From Typha latifolia (taxonomy: Eukaryota; Streptophyta; Magnoliopsida; Poales; Typhaceae), in the NCBI GenBank assembly GCA_019914945.1, contig CM034104.1:4652501-4716500 (forward strand): a stretch of 64,000 nucleotides of DNA, in the 5' to 3' direction. Each line of letters begins with the position of its first letter. The stretch's first letter is position 1. The position numbers and the translations under genes were made by a program. The notes below the pieces were generated by a model. That model saw nothing but the letters and a program-made list of their open reading frames with translations. It was not told the origin of the DNA and did not search any database. Shown piece after piece: positions 23,575 through 35,020 of this stretch.

Positions 23575-24085
23575 TGATCATCGGGCGGGTCTGGTCGGGT
23601 TCGGGCCAGGCTTTTCAGGCCAACCAGGCTTAAGTATTTATTCACGGCCCGACCCACCAATTACTCGGGCCGGGTCGGGTTCTGGCCGGGCTAGAATAGT
23701 CTAGCCCGTTATCGCCCGTCGGCCCATGAGAGATCGGGCTAGCCAATCGAGCCAGGCCGGCTTGACTCACCAATCACTAAGCCTCAACCCATAGTTTAGC
23801 TATTTTTAGAATTTTTTTTTTCTATTAGCTTATTTTTAAAAAATATATTTATGTTCTTCTATTTAAAAAATAATAATAATAAATTAAAAAAAATTATAGG
23901 TGTGCTTAAAAAAATATAAAATGGTATAGTACCAAAATTTTCATTGGTTTTTACTATAGTAGAGCGGGCGGGCTACTGTAACAGAACGGGCGGGCAAAGG
24001 GCTGGCCCGTGCCGCCCATGGGTAGTTCTGGCTCAGGTTGGGCCGGGCCTAAACCGCATCCGGGCCGGGCACGAGCAGGCTGGGT
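23575..24085. repeat. GGCCCG-rich dispersed repeat (probable non-autonomous transposon)
   Basis: Both ends are dominated by GGGCCGGG, GGCCCGAC and CCCGCC words, while the middle is AT-rich. Such GC-rich ends around an AT core are common in plant non-autonomous DNA elements. TGATCA lies near both ends (23577 and 24090), but no long terminal inverted repeat could be traced. Confidence 0.45.
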
Positions 24086-24212
24086 CATTTGATCAAGTCT
24101 AGTTCTAGTTAGTCTCGGGTTACCCGGGGATTTGCATGTGTCCTGTTGGCAAAGTTTTTAGAAATTGGAAAAAGAAGAATTCGGGCATTGGTAACTTATT
24201 GTATCTCACATT

Positions 24213-24361
24213 TATAAAGTTAATTATGGAATTTCTAATTGCAATTATATATGAGCCGGTATATGCAAGCATCTAGAAAATTTCAATGGTATGAATTCAA
24301 GTAACCAGAGTTTTGTGATACAGGTTGGAATAGTGATCTTGATATAAGAAAATCAATTTGA
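24213..24361. repeat. Inverted copy of spacer repeat 15151-15296
   Basis: About 150 bases with only a few differences from the reverse complement of the spacer between LTV1 units A and B. It sits beyond unit B, so inverted spacer copies flank that unit. Confidence 0.85.
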
Positions 24362-24898
24362 TTGACATCATTTTAATTAATTATTATTTTAATATCTCTC
24401 TCTTTCCTTTTTTTTCCCACCACTATTCATCCATCAATTATGAAGTATAATTTAATTATTTATTAAATTATCATTTTAATTTTGTATCACATTTAGTTCA
24501 ATTATCACATAGTATACTAGTTTATTAAAACATGCTATAATTGCTTATATTAGTATCAGCTTTCTTATGCCCCATTATAGAAAAAACAGAAGGGTTAGTA
24601 CAAAATTATTAAAGACGATGTGTGAATCATAAAATAAGTAAAATATATGATGTAATTTTTAAAATACCCTATAAATTATAATTATTTAGTTGGAGAATAT
24701 TGGAGGGGAATATCAAGAGAGTTAAAATAAAAGGGGAGTAGCTTCAAACATATCATGGGAATTGCATCATCTGCTAAACTGATGAACACGTTTGGGCACA
24801 GACGTCATCTCCATTTAGATACAAATTGCTAACAAGATAAGCCTCCGGTTGTTGCCTTATATTATTAGAGAGAGAGAATAATAGCTTTAAATCGATCA

Positions 24899-24900
<2 letters not shown>

Positions 24901-24952
<52 letters not shown>
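24901..24952. repeat. AT dinucleotide microsatellite
   Basis: 26 uninterrupted AT units, likely to be length-variable and a possible marker. Confidence 0.97.
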
Positions 24953-24959
<7 letters not shown>

Positions 24960-26238
24960 TAGTGGAGTATAATATATGTATCATTCTTGCACTTAGGGGA
25001 GGTGGCATCTGGCAACCATCTGGCAACTCAAATATATCTCGTTTAATAATTAGATTAGCTTTAATTTCAAGTCGAGCAAGCTTAGCTCGATAAGACAAGA
25101 ATTATATATATTTAATTTGATTTTTTTTTTCTTTCAAGGTGTAATATTCAATTCAGGCTTGATATGAGTTTAGTTCATGTTTAAATTAGGTATCAAGCGG
25201 TTCTAAATAGGCTCAAAATAAGTTTAATTGAATCTAATCAATTAAATAGTTTAGTTTAGGCTAAAAACTAATTTCAAACCAAGGTTAAATAGAGCTCAGC
25301 TTGATCACACCTTCACCCGGTTTAATACATAGGTTTCACAAACCCCTTTAATCTAATTCTTTTATTACCTATATATATCAACTATATTACCATGTTAAAA
25401 TTTCTATTAGGTGATGAAACTATGTCATATTTTTAAATATAAATTAAACAAGGAAATAATACAAGGACGAACACAATGTCTCAATAAACATATTTTTTTG
25501 GTAAAAGGGAAGAGATTTTCATTGATTTAGACATGCTTGGCTACAAAAAGTCCCAATAAGATCTAAGGCAAGTGAAAACAAAAGGGGTCCAACCCAAAAC
25601 CCTGAGTACGACTTAGGTTCATATATAAGCTAATCAGATGGAATATGTTTAATGATAGGAACCAAAGTGCATACTTTTAAGTCAATAAGTTTGATCTATC
25701 TATATCAGGTTTACTTCAACGTTTACAATTTTATGAACAATATTTTGTAAAATTATTATGTAATTGTTCATGAAAGATGATAATTTAGTTATTTATAGCT
25801 ACTTGTTAACTCTAATAATTCCACGTCCAACTATCATGGCAATTCTAAAAGAGATTTTAATGCAATAATTATGATACTGTGAAAAATTTCAAGGGCAACT
25901 ATATATATATATATAGAAGCAAGTCAACCTCCACTTCGATAAACAAAAAGGAATTTTTTATTCCTCAGTTGCCCACGTTATTCCTTTCCGAGTACTCCAA
26001 TCATAGCCCTTCATTAAATTCAGACCAATGAGAGGTGATCACCTTCGAGATCATTAGAAAAGAAATTATTGACTGACAGGCAGATGGCAAGCAATTAATT
26101 TTTATTATATTTTTCTTTCTGTAAACCAAGTCCAACTTTTATTTATCATTTACAGCAAATAAATCTTACCCAAGTCTTTTTATATACTCAGTTTCGCTGG
26201 AGCTAAACCCATAAACTTTGTTTCCAGTTCCTTTCACG
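24960..26238. other. Intergenic repeat-rich DNA upstream of the HIPP gene
   Basis: 25670-25750 is an inverted copy of spacer 15300-15380. 25490-25640 starts with TTTTTTTGGTAAAAGGGAAG and looks like the reversed 3' tail of a LINE-type element, but there is no coding evidence. 25920-26238 is the HIPP promoter region and is partly repeated before the truncated second copy (27640-27997). Confidence 0.4.
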
Positions 26239-26656
26239 ATGTCGAAGGTGAGTTGCTCCTTCTGAACTTGTATATCTATACTAGTTACTATCTCCAATCT
26301 CTCACCCTCTCTTTGATCTCTCTCTTTTTTAATGGTTTGATGCACATTTGCAGAAGATCGTGTTGAAAGTTTGCATCACATGCGACAAATGCAAGACCCT
26401 AATTATGAAGACGACCGGCAAGATTTGTGGTTAGTGGACTATTAATTCTCCTCTTCTATCTATCTCCTTTTCTCCTCTACGAACGAACATGTTAACTTGT
26501 TGGCATTTATTAGGGATCAAATCGTTAACCTTGGATGTCGAGAAGAGCACGCTGACGGTGATCGGAGACGTCGACGTGGTGGAGATCGTGAAGGAGCTGA
26601 AGAAAGTGAAAAAGATGGCCGAGATAATAAGCGTCGGTCCGGAGAAAGAGGAGAAG

Positions 26657-26688
<32 letters not shown>

Positions 26689-26818
26689 GAAGAAAGAAGA
26701 GAAGAAAGAAGAGAAGAAAGAATGCATTCTGCCTCCGTGCTGCAACGCATGCCGGCCGTCGGGCTACATGCCTATCGTGTTATACGATGAACAGCCGTCC
26801 GGTTGCATGATCCTCTGA
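26239..26818 (+). CDS. Heavy-metal-associated isoprenylated plant protein (HIPP-like)
   Basis: Three exons, 26239-26247, 26354-26429 and 26514-26818, give 129 residues. The first exon holds only ATG TCG AAG (MSK) and splices at AAG|GTGAG. Residues 4 to about 69 form an HMA fold (KIVLKV start, LTLDVEKSTLTVIGDVD core, VEIVKELKK helix) with a metal-binding pair C13-D-K-C16. Residues 72-98 are a Glu-Lys repeat, followed by a Cys-rich PPCCNAC segment. The protein ends in CMIL, a CaaX box; leucine at the last position favours geranylgeranylation and membrane attachment. HIPPs act in metal handling and in stress or pathogen responses. A truncated copy lies 1.7 kb downstream. Confidence 0.92.
26648..26720 (+). 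repeat. In-frame GAAGAAAGAAGA minisatellite in the HIPP gene
   Basis: A short purine repeat coding EEKK units, repeated six or seven times. It leaves all three forward frames and opposite-strand frames open. Copy number is probably variable between individuals. Confidence 0.9.
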
Positions 26819-27640
26819 GTGCGAAGATTAAATCTTATTCTTTTCTCCATCGTCTCATCGTTTCTTTTCTTCTCCTTCAGAAATTTCAGCATTACCAGTA
26901 TCTTTTTTTTGTTTTTGTTCAGCATATCATATATTATATATAACTTCCAAAGCTTGGAAAATTATGTGCATGGGTTCATCTCTTTAAAAGATGAGTTCTT
27001 CTTCTATAACCTCTATTCCAGTAGGTTATTTAGCACGAAAAAGAATATATATAGCCCTGGTGTAATTGAGATTTTATCATCCATCTCTCAAAACCGGTCT
27101 GTTAAAGCTGGGTTTAGATATATAACTATGGCAAACAATAGAGTTATTCCAGATATGAAAATTCTCCACAAACACATAATGAATTCAAATATATATGATA
27201 ACAGTCTATGTTATCTTTAATGACTCATTAGCCCCCTTAATAGGTTATTAAGAGCCTCTCAACTTGGTATCAGGGGCTGTCAACATACATGAGTTTAGAT
27301 ATTAAAGAGGAGTATGGAAGTAGAAAACCTGAACGATCGTTGTAGCTATAGTTGAGGAGGAAAATAAAACCTTTGAGTTTTCTCTATCTTAGTTGTTGGG
27401 TGGTCGGGGTTGTAAACGAGTATGAATCTCTTTATAAATAGCTATAGTAGATTGTAGATCTTAAAAATAATTAAGAATCGATTTAGATAGGAGAAAGAAT
27501 AAAGAGTTGAGTATTTTAGTCATCTACACGTCTCTGAGTATTTATTAAAAGTTAAACTATAAAGATTTTAATGACAACTATAATATTTAAAAAGTTTTGG
27601 CTGCAATTATGTAAAAAGAAAAGAAAAAAACCCTTTTATC
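26819..27640. other. 3' flank of the HIPP gene
   Basis: No gene. A 133-codon frame directly after the stop codon is rich in Phe, Ser and Ile, as expected from AT-rich 3' untranslated sequence, and has no domain. Confidence 0.45.
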
Positions 27641-28110
27641 AGTCCACCAAGTCAATCTCCACCTTAGTAAACAAACAAAGAAGAACAATTTATTATTCGT
27701 TTGCCCACGTTATTCCTTTCCAATCACACCAGTTATATATAAATAAATAAAAAAGCACTCCAATTATAGTTCTTAAAAATTCGGACCAATCAGAGGTTAT
27801 CGATTGACGGGTAGATAACAAACTATAATTTTTATTATATTTTCCTTTATATCAACCAACTACAGTACTTTTGTTTCTCATTTACGGCAAATAAATCTTG
27901 ACCAAAGTTAAGAGGGTGATGAAGATGAGACTTTTATATGCTCAGTTTCTGTGGAGCTCATGAAGCCATTCAACTTTGTCTCCAGTTCCTGTCACAAATG
28001 TCGAAGGTGAGTTGATCCCAGTTAATATCTCTATTGTCTCACCCTCTCTTTAATCTCTTTTTCTATAGTTTTGATGCACATTCGCAGAAGATTGTGCTAA
28101 AAGTTTGCAA
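27640..28110 (+). pseudogene. Truncated tandem copy of the HIPP gene (promoter, exon 1, start of exon 2)
   Basis: The upstream block at 27640-27997 repeats the region before the intact gene (shared TTGCCCACGTTATTCCTTTCC). Exon 1 (27998-28006, ATG TCG AAG then GTGAG) and the first codons of exon 2 (from 28088, KIVLKVC) follow. Similarity then ends abruptly after GTTTGCA at about 28110, before the metal-binding motif, and a stop follows about 14 codons on. No remaining HMA sequence was found downstream, so this is a 5' gene fragment. Confidence 0.85.
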
Positions 28111-29739
28111 GATATATATATGTTCAAAACTTGGAAAAGTATCTGTTTAAGGGATACATATTCATGTCTTCATGTTACATGTCAACTGGGTTCCAAAGGT
28201 CATGAAGACATTTTGTTCAGGGGGGAAATGACCATCCACCATTTGTTCTTCCTTAATTGTACTAAACATTTAAAAACATTAAGCAAGGCTATCACATCTC
28301 TAACCACAGCCTGGAATTGAATAATTTTCAGGTAAAAGTCAACTTGCAAGTTTCATTAAAAGAAGACCGCCAAACAAATAATAGAGTTTGTGTATTATAT
28401 GAGTAAATTAAATGTCGTACCATTATGTACTAGATTAAAATATACAGGTTATACTTTCTTGGGACCCTTGTATTAAGCCAAATTGTCTCATAACTCAGTC
28501 TGAAAAGCACCACTCTTTGATATTAAAACAAATTAGTGGCTATCGCATCCTCCAGATCTCCGGATCAACAACACATATCATAGAAACAATCTGAGTATCA
28601 GATTCTCGGGTGGCCATATCAACTGTAATCACACCACAAAAATTAATAGTAAATACTGCTAATCCATTTACTTTGATCCTTATAAAAGGGTACCCATATG
28701 AGGAGCCAGATTGTTTTGATATCCAAAGAGTGAGTCCCACTGATTTGGCCACAACTATTTGGAAATCATATACAGCTAGAAACAGTAGAACTTTAGAAAC
28801 TGCAAGCATATAAAAGAAAACAAGATCTGAAACAAAACAGATTTACATAGTCCAAGTAGAACTAAGGAACCTGATATCTCAATTGTGTCCTGCTGTTGTA
28901 TAGAAGAGAAGAATTGCAAGAACAGCAGTCGCCCAGCTCAATTGGCTGGCTAATCTGATAAAGATCTGCTAATAAAGGGAGAGGTATATAAACAGTACTT
29001 GAGATCTCGATTTACTTGGAAATAGTATACTGCCCATGAGATAGAGAATATAATGGCGTCCTAAATGAGACATTGGTTAGCAGCCTCAGGTAGAACATCT
29101 TGCAGTGCCACAATCACCTCTCCGACGACCAAATGGAAGGTGTGTATCTCCCATCACTGCCACACAACTAATGAATTGTAAAATAAATAAAAAAATTCAC
29201 TATGTACCAAATATTCACTATGTACCAAATACTGCTAAACTCGTCGATCTAGTATCCACCATCAAATCATCTCTCAAGATCATCTCCATTCCCGTTGCAT
29301 ATTCACTCAAATATCTGCAAGCTCTGAAGTCTCAAGATAAGCTATTCTATCACTCATATGTGTAGGCTGGAATAATATTGAACAAAAAGGTAAAGATAAG
29401 TTATACTTGAAATAATACAAAACAGTAACTTTACTGACACAATAAAATTTTCTTACAAGCGACCGAGGAAAAGTCTATCCAATTTATTTGTCGTATCTTT
29501 ACCATTTAAAATTTAATCTATATTATTTTAGATATGTGAAAAATTTTATCTAATTCTTAATTTAGTTAAATATTATAGAAAATTTAGTTAAATATTATAG
29601 AAATTTTTTAATTTTGATATAACCATACAGGGATAAATGATACAAATAAAACTATAAAAAGATAAAATAAATTTAAATTTAATTACAAGGGGTAAAATAT
29701 GATCTCTTCTTTTTGACCAGGAAATAATAGAGTTCATAT
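28111..29739. other. Intergenic DNA with one unrecognised open frame
   Basis: The minus-strand frame at 28540-28809 (89 codons) has a fairly protein-like composition but no family I recognise; it may be a relic of a mobile element. A short segment near 28374-28404 (AATAATAGAGTTTGTGTATT) recurs with changes at 29723-29753, just before the LINE. Short direct repeats of TTCACTATGTACCAAATA lie at about 29195-29230. Confidence 0.35.
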
Positions 29740-29805
29740 ATTATATGACTGAACTTTCAACCTCTTCGGGAGGAGATCACCACGGCCCCCATCTAGGTTT
29801 AGTTC

Positions 29806-30928
29806 GTTGGTCTCCCGTTTGATTAGGCCGTTAAATATCCTCATGGAAGTGACCTCAGATTTCGGGCGACCGATAAAGGTCGATGCTTATACTCAGGTAA
29901 GGGTTTGCGGCCTTGAATTCAACCTCAATCATCTCTATGCCTCCAGCTCCTCTGGCCGGAGGCAAACCCTCACAAGTTGTGCCACCACTTGAGGGGTAGT
30001 TGCCGCACATGCAAGATGAAGGGGGAGAATTTGGCCCTGGGATCCGTGTGGTGCCCAGGTCTCGTAAAAGTCGTCGTCCAGTTGGTGGTCAGCCGATCGA
30101 GATGGTGGCGAGCGAGTTAGGCAAGCAATCGTCGGTTGGGATTACCGTTACGTCCAATAACAATATTGTGCCTCATTCTAGCAACGGTAATGTTACCGGG
30201 TACCACCACACCTCTACGATGCCTCGAGTTAATGCCCAGGCCGCCGCTCTCACTAGGCGAGCTACTAGCCGTACGCGTGGCAAATCTACCACTAAGTGTA
30301 AGCTTAATGTGTTGGGGTGGTGTGAGTGGAGAATTGCCATCCTTACCTACCTCTGATGAGGCCATGTGTCATCAATTGAGTGGCCCTAAATCTCCCACAG
30401 ACCCTGGCTTAAGCTCGGTAAGTCCTTCGTAGGATCCCTACCACTTGGCCTCCTCGACTCGTACTACCCTCCCTACTAACCCCATCCCTAATGCGGCCAA
30501 CCCCTCGCCTCCTCGTTTACTCAATCAAATCCCTCGTCATTGTCAATCCCTTATCTTCGCTCATTGTCAATCCCTCATCTTCGCTCATCCCTTCTACCTC
30601 TCCCTCCCCTACCACTCCACATCACTCTGATCCCGTCCGTCTAGCTTTCTCCGCAAACGTCTTTTCTCGTACTGCTACTACCTTCGACTTCGCTCAATGC
30701 CATGCTATGGACGAAGACAGCCAATATCCGGAAGACCTGGTGGATCCCAATCTCATGCCCCCTATTTCCGTGGCAACCCTCAAGCAACTCCTTGCTACCC
30801 CGCCGGTTATCAACCTCAAAGTTGCGACCTTGCTTAAACCAAAGTCTCGGCTAGGAAAGTTCAAAGGGCACAAGACTCCTGTAGCTGAGGAAGGGAACGG
30901 TCTGCAAGCTGTCCCCCATCGACTATAG
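29806..30928 (+). pseudogene. LINE ORF1 (gag-like) remnant
   Basis: The first part reads SDFGRPIKVDAYT, the segment before the zinc knuckle in plant L1 gag-like proteins (DUF4283 type), followed by a basic, Pro- and Ser-rich region spread over several frames to 30928. Internal stops and frame changes show it is non-functional. Confidence 0.75.
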
Positions 30929-30950
30929 TTTCTGATGACATGGTTTCCTA

Positions 30951-33900
30951 ATGAAGCTCATCTCTTGGAACTATCGCAGCATTGTCAAGAGGGAGGGTTG
31001 CGCTGCATTTTTAAATTTGTTATCATTGCACTTACTGGATCTATTCATTCTCCTTGAGACCCATCTCACTGATTGTAAGTCTCGTTTTTCTCTGTAGGCT
31101 TCGACCTCTGTGACAAGGGACTTTTGTCCCGGATACAGAGGTTGCTAGCGACATCATGATAGGCTAGAAATAGGCTTCTTCTCAGGTATTTGAAGTCTTT
31201 TCCTTTGCTCAGGCCATTCATAGTGTTGTCGCAGCACTAGGTAAAAATTTGTTTATGGTCTCTGCAATTTATGCTAGTACCATCCCACTATCTCGTAATT
31301 GGCTTTAGCATGAGCTTAGCTTGCTTAATATTTTTGAAATTCCATGGACTATGATGGGAGATTTTAAATGTATTTTGAATCCCTAGGATAAGATAGGGGG
31401 GGGCTTTCGATTCAAACTTTTCTTTTAATGCCTTTAGAACCATGATTGCTAAAAGTAACCTTATCGATATGAGTTTCTCTCGCTTGGCTTTTACTTGGTG
31501 TAATAATCAACATGGTTCTCATAGAATTATATCTAGACTTGATAGAGTGTTCTTTAATCTAGCTATCCTAGATGTTTTTTCGGCTTATTCCGCTGTTCAC
31601 CTTCCGAGGATTGCTTCTGATCATTGTTCGATTTTGGCCTCTCTTGATATTCGTAATAAACCCAATAAGGGACCTTTTCGGTTTGAATGGTTTTGGTTGA
31701 ATACCCAAAGGTCTCCAAGATTGTGGAGTAGTCCTGGGGCTTTTCGGCCCATCAGACTGGTTCCCAATAATTTATGGAGATCTTCCACTCCAAACTTGCT
31801 TGTGTGTCTCGCAATCTTTCCAAATGGAACCACCTGTGGCTTGGCCGTTAGGAAGGCATCCTCGCTAAGGTTCGAGCAGATATCTCAAGGTTGGAGCTCA
31901 ATGAATCATTCTCTCCCTTGTCTGAGCTAGAGAGTAGAAATATGGCCTGCCTCAATAGAAGGTGTGTTGTCGTCCTTGGACAAATCTGCCTCAAATGGCA
32001 AAGTAAGACAAGGACCGATTGGATTTAAGAACGGTGATTCTAACACTCAGTTTTCTCAATTATCAGCTAAAATTTGTGATAATAGGAATTTGATTGAGTC
32101 CCTTGAATTGGATGATTGTTCTAGTACTTTTGATAGTTCTATTATCGCTAAGGCTTTTGGTGATTTTTACTCGGCTCTTTGGGCCGACGATCGGTCTAGT
32201 GCTTCTGATCTCTCCTCTATGAGATGGCCTCCCCTCCCCTCCCTAAATCTGGACTACCATGGTGAAATTCTCAGGCCTTTTGGCATTGAGGAGTGAGATC
32301 GGTTGTTACTTCAATGCTGGTGGGTAAGGCCCCTGGTCCGAATGGTTTTCATGGTAATTTTTTTCATACTTACTAGGATGTTATTAGTTTAGGTCTTGTC
32401 TCGGCTTTATAGAGCTTCCATTTAAACAAAACTATTCCCCTATCATAGGGTCGAACAAACTTTTATCTCTTTTATTCCGCAAGGCCCTAATCCGACCCGG
32501 GTGATAGATTTTAGTCTGATCTCCCTCTATAACGTGGCTTATGCGTTTTTAGCTAAAATTCTGGCTAATAGAATTAAGCATTTTTTGCCTGAGATTATCA
32601 CCTCTAAATAGTCAACTTTTGTTGTACATGAGCTTATTCATTCGGTGCATAAAGGCTCTGGCTCCAATGCTTATATTATTATGAAAGTTGATCTTGAAAA
32701 GGCTTATGATCGAATTTCATAGTTAGCTATTTTCAACATTCTTTCTAGAATGTGCTTTCCTGTGAAGTATATTAATTAGATTAGGGCTGTCTAACTTCGG
32801 TCTCCTTTGTGGCCATGGTTAACGGGTCCCCGTCTCTTTGGTTCATGGGTCACAAGGGTATTTGTCAAGGTGATCTCTTATTCCCGTATCTATTCATTAT
32901 CATTCTGCAATTGCTTTCTGCTTTGATTAATGATGCAGTTGACTCTGGTGATCTATTTCCTTTTAAACTTAGCAACTTTACTATTATTCATCTGATGTGT
33001 GTGGATGATCTTATTGTTATTATCAGTGCTGCCCCCAGTTCTTGTGTTTCTATTGTGGAAGCTTTAAAGCAATTCAAGATTCTAACTAATCTTAAAATTA
33101 ACATGTCTAAATCTGAGGTTTTTCTTTCGCCTAATCTTGATTCCTCGACTATGAGTAGTATTTTGAATATTTTGAATGTCCCTAGGGGATCTTAACTGTT
33201 TAAGTATCTAGGTACTTTACTCTCCCTTTTGCGCCTTCGTATCTGCGATCATGAGAATTTGATTTCTCGCATTGATAAGCAGATGGCCGAGTGGAAACAG
33301 TCCAACCTGTCTCAAGCTAGTTGCCTCACTTTGATAAATTCAATGCTTAATTTTATACTTGTTCACCTTCTATCTTCGTCTTGGACCCCGTTAGTGGTAG
33401 TGGATCGTATTGCTAAATTAGCTAGAACTTTTTTATGGGATAAGGGGGGTGTCTAGAAAGGGCTTCACCTCATTGGCTGGGACAAAATCATGACCCCTAA
33501 GGCTAAAGGGGCTTGGCCATCAGAGATCTTAGGTTGGTCAGGCCCTCTCTTATGGCTAAGAGGCTTTTGGCCCTCCTCAATAATGAGGACTCCTTGTGGG
33601 TCTAGCTAGTTCGCGTTAACTATGGCACTCCCCATCCTTGGAAAATGAACTATGCTCGCCGCTCAACCAGTATTTGAAAACTTATCACCTCTACTCTCAC
33701 CCAAACTAAAGCTAGGTTCCAAAAATTATTCGGGACGGGAGGTCCACGACATTGATTTCAGATCCGTGGATCACCCCAGTTCCTCTCAACAAATGGTTGA
33801 CTTTCCTTAACACTACATGCTTGGTCAAGTTTCATTACATCTCGGATATTATGCGAAACAAGGCCTGGAATGAGGAATGCTTGCTCAATCTGTTTGGGTC

Positions 33901-34960
33901 GTCACTTTGTGAGTGTATCATGAATATTAATATCCCCATTAGGGGGTGGGGATGATTACTAAATTTGGACACCCCACCCTTCGGGTTGGGCTTCGGCTAA
34001 GTCGGCTTACCACTTAGACTTTCTGAGAATTCGCCTCAAAAAAATTGGATGGGTTGGCGCACTTTTTGGAAACTTTTGATCCCTCCGAAAATTAAAATAT
34101 TCCTTTGGAAAGTTTGTTGGAATAGGCTCCCAACCATGCCAAATTTGGCTAGGCTGGGACTCAGTTCTAACAGGTACTACCCAATTTGTGAGACTCAAGA
34201 GGAAACAGTGGAGCATCTTTTCTTTCTCCTCGCCTAAGCTCTATGGGCTGAACTCAAGAATCTCTAGCCGATTGGGCCGCGAGACCCTGCTTGGACCACA
34301 GGGTCTTGGCTTTTTGAGTTCAGTTTGTTGCCTAAGAATTCTCATGCATTTCTATTAACCAACATTGGTGTCATGCTACGGAACATATGGAAACATCGCA
34401 ATAATATTCTTATCAATTCTATCCAAGAACTTCCTAGTATAGTATGAAAGTAATCTATCGCCCTAGCCTTTGAATATTATGAAGTCCTCTCCCCTCCGGC
34501 TAGAGGGTCAACCGCCACTCATTGCATTATTCACTGGGAGCCCCCTTCGCTTGGGTTCCTCAAGCTCAATACTGACCTAGTGGGGCGGGCTTCATCTTGC
34601 GCACCCCAAAAGGTTCCTTGATTTGTGTAGGCTGTCAACATGGTTCCTACCGGTCCTCCTTGATTGCCGAAGCAATTAGCCTCCATGAGGCGCTCCGCTT
34701 TCTCCACCAGCGAAGGATCCCCCGCCTCATTATCGAAAGTGATTCCCTTTTGCTAGTGAACATTCTGAAGGGTTGAAATCAGGTCCCTTGGGCTACAGCT
34801 ACTATTATTGATGATTATCTGTATTTTTTATCTTTGTTTTCTTTCTTGTCTCTCAACCATATCTGCGGTGAAGCTAATCAATGAGCTGACTTGGTAGAAA
34901 TATGGTTCTCAATTGCACCTAGGAGGTTTCAGTTCCTCCCACCTTGCTGCCTATTTTGGC
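30951..34960 (+). pseudogene. LINE ORF2 remnant: endonuclease, reverse transcriptase, RNase H
   Basis: It starts MKLISWNYRSI, the typical first strand of APE-type endonucleases. The endonuclease C-terminus lies at 31442-31650 (FTWCNNQHGS, SRLDRVF, SDHCSI). RT motifs are KAPGPNGFHG (about 32320), IPQGPNP (about 32476), YIIMKVDLEKAYDRIS (about 32670), GHKGICQGDLLFPYLF (about 32847) and MCVDDLIVI at about 32995, where the usual FADD box reads CVDD. The thumb region and zf-RVT (PPKIKIFLWKVCWNRLPT, about 34084) follow. A plant-type RNase H relic (LKLNTD, LIIESDSLLLVNIL, ATIIDDYL) ends the ORF at about 34560-34900. Many stops interrupt the frame. Confidence 0.93.
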
Positions 34961-35020
34961 TACTGATGTCAACAGCTCTTTGAGTAATATATCACCTTCT
35001 TGTTCAACAAAAAAAGAAAG

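Larger units (their letters stand above)
29740..35020 (+). mobile_element. Decayed L1-type LINE retrotransposon with RNase H
   Basis: A plus-strand non-LTR element of about 5.3 kb with ORF1, endonuclease, reverse transcriptase, zf-RVT and RNase H remnants in the expected order, each interrupted by stops and frameshifts. It starts inside ORF1, so the 5' end is truncated or lost, and ends at an A-rich tail (TTGTTCAACAAAAAAAG, about 35000-35018). Target-site duplications could not be defined by eye. It cannot be active. Confidence 0.95.

Noticed and set aside
23575..24096. Calling the GGCCCG-rich block a defined hAT or CACTA element
   Set aside because: Only a six-base TGATCA is shared at the ends, and no terminal inverted repeat or target duplication could be shown.
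26431..26745. Frames of SSFF or LLSSLLS type antisense to the HIPP gene, and a second forward frame at 26497
   Set aside because: Produced by the purine minisatellite being open in all frames. Only the frame with the HMA motif and CaaX ending is supported.
26819..27220. 133-codon frame after the HIPP stop
   Set aside because: Phe/Ser/Ile-rich AT composition, no domain, and directly in the expected 3' UTR.
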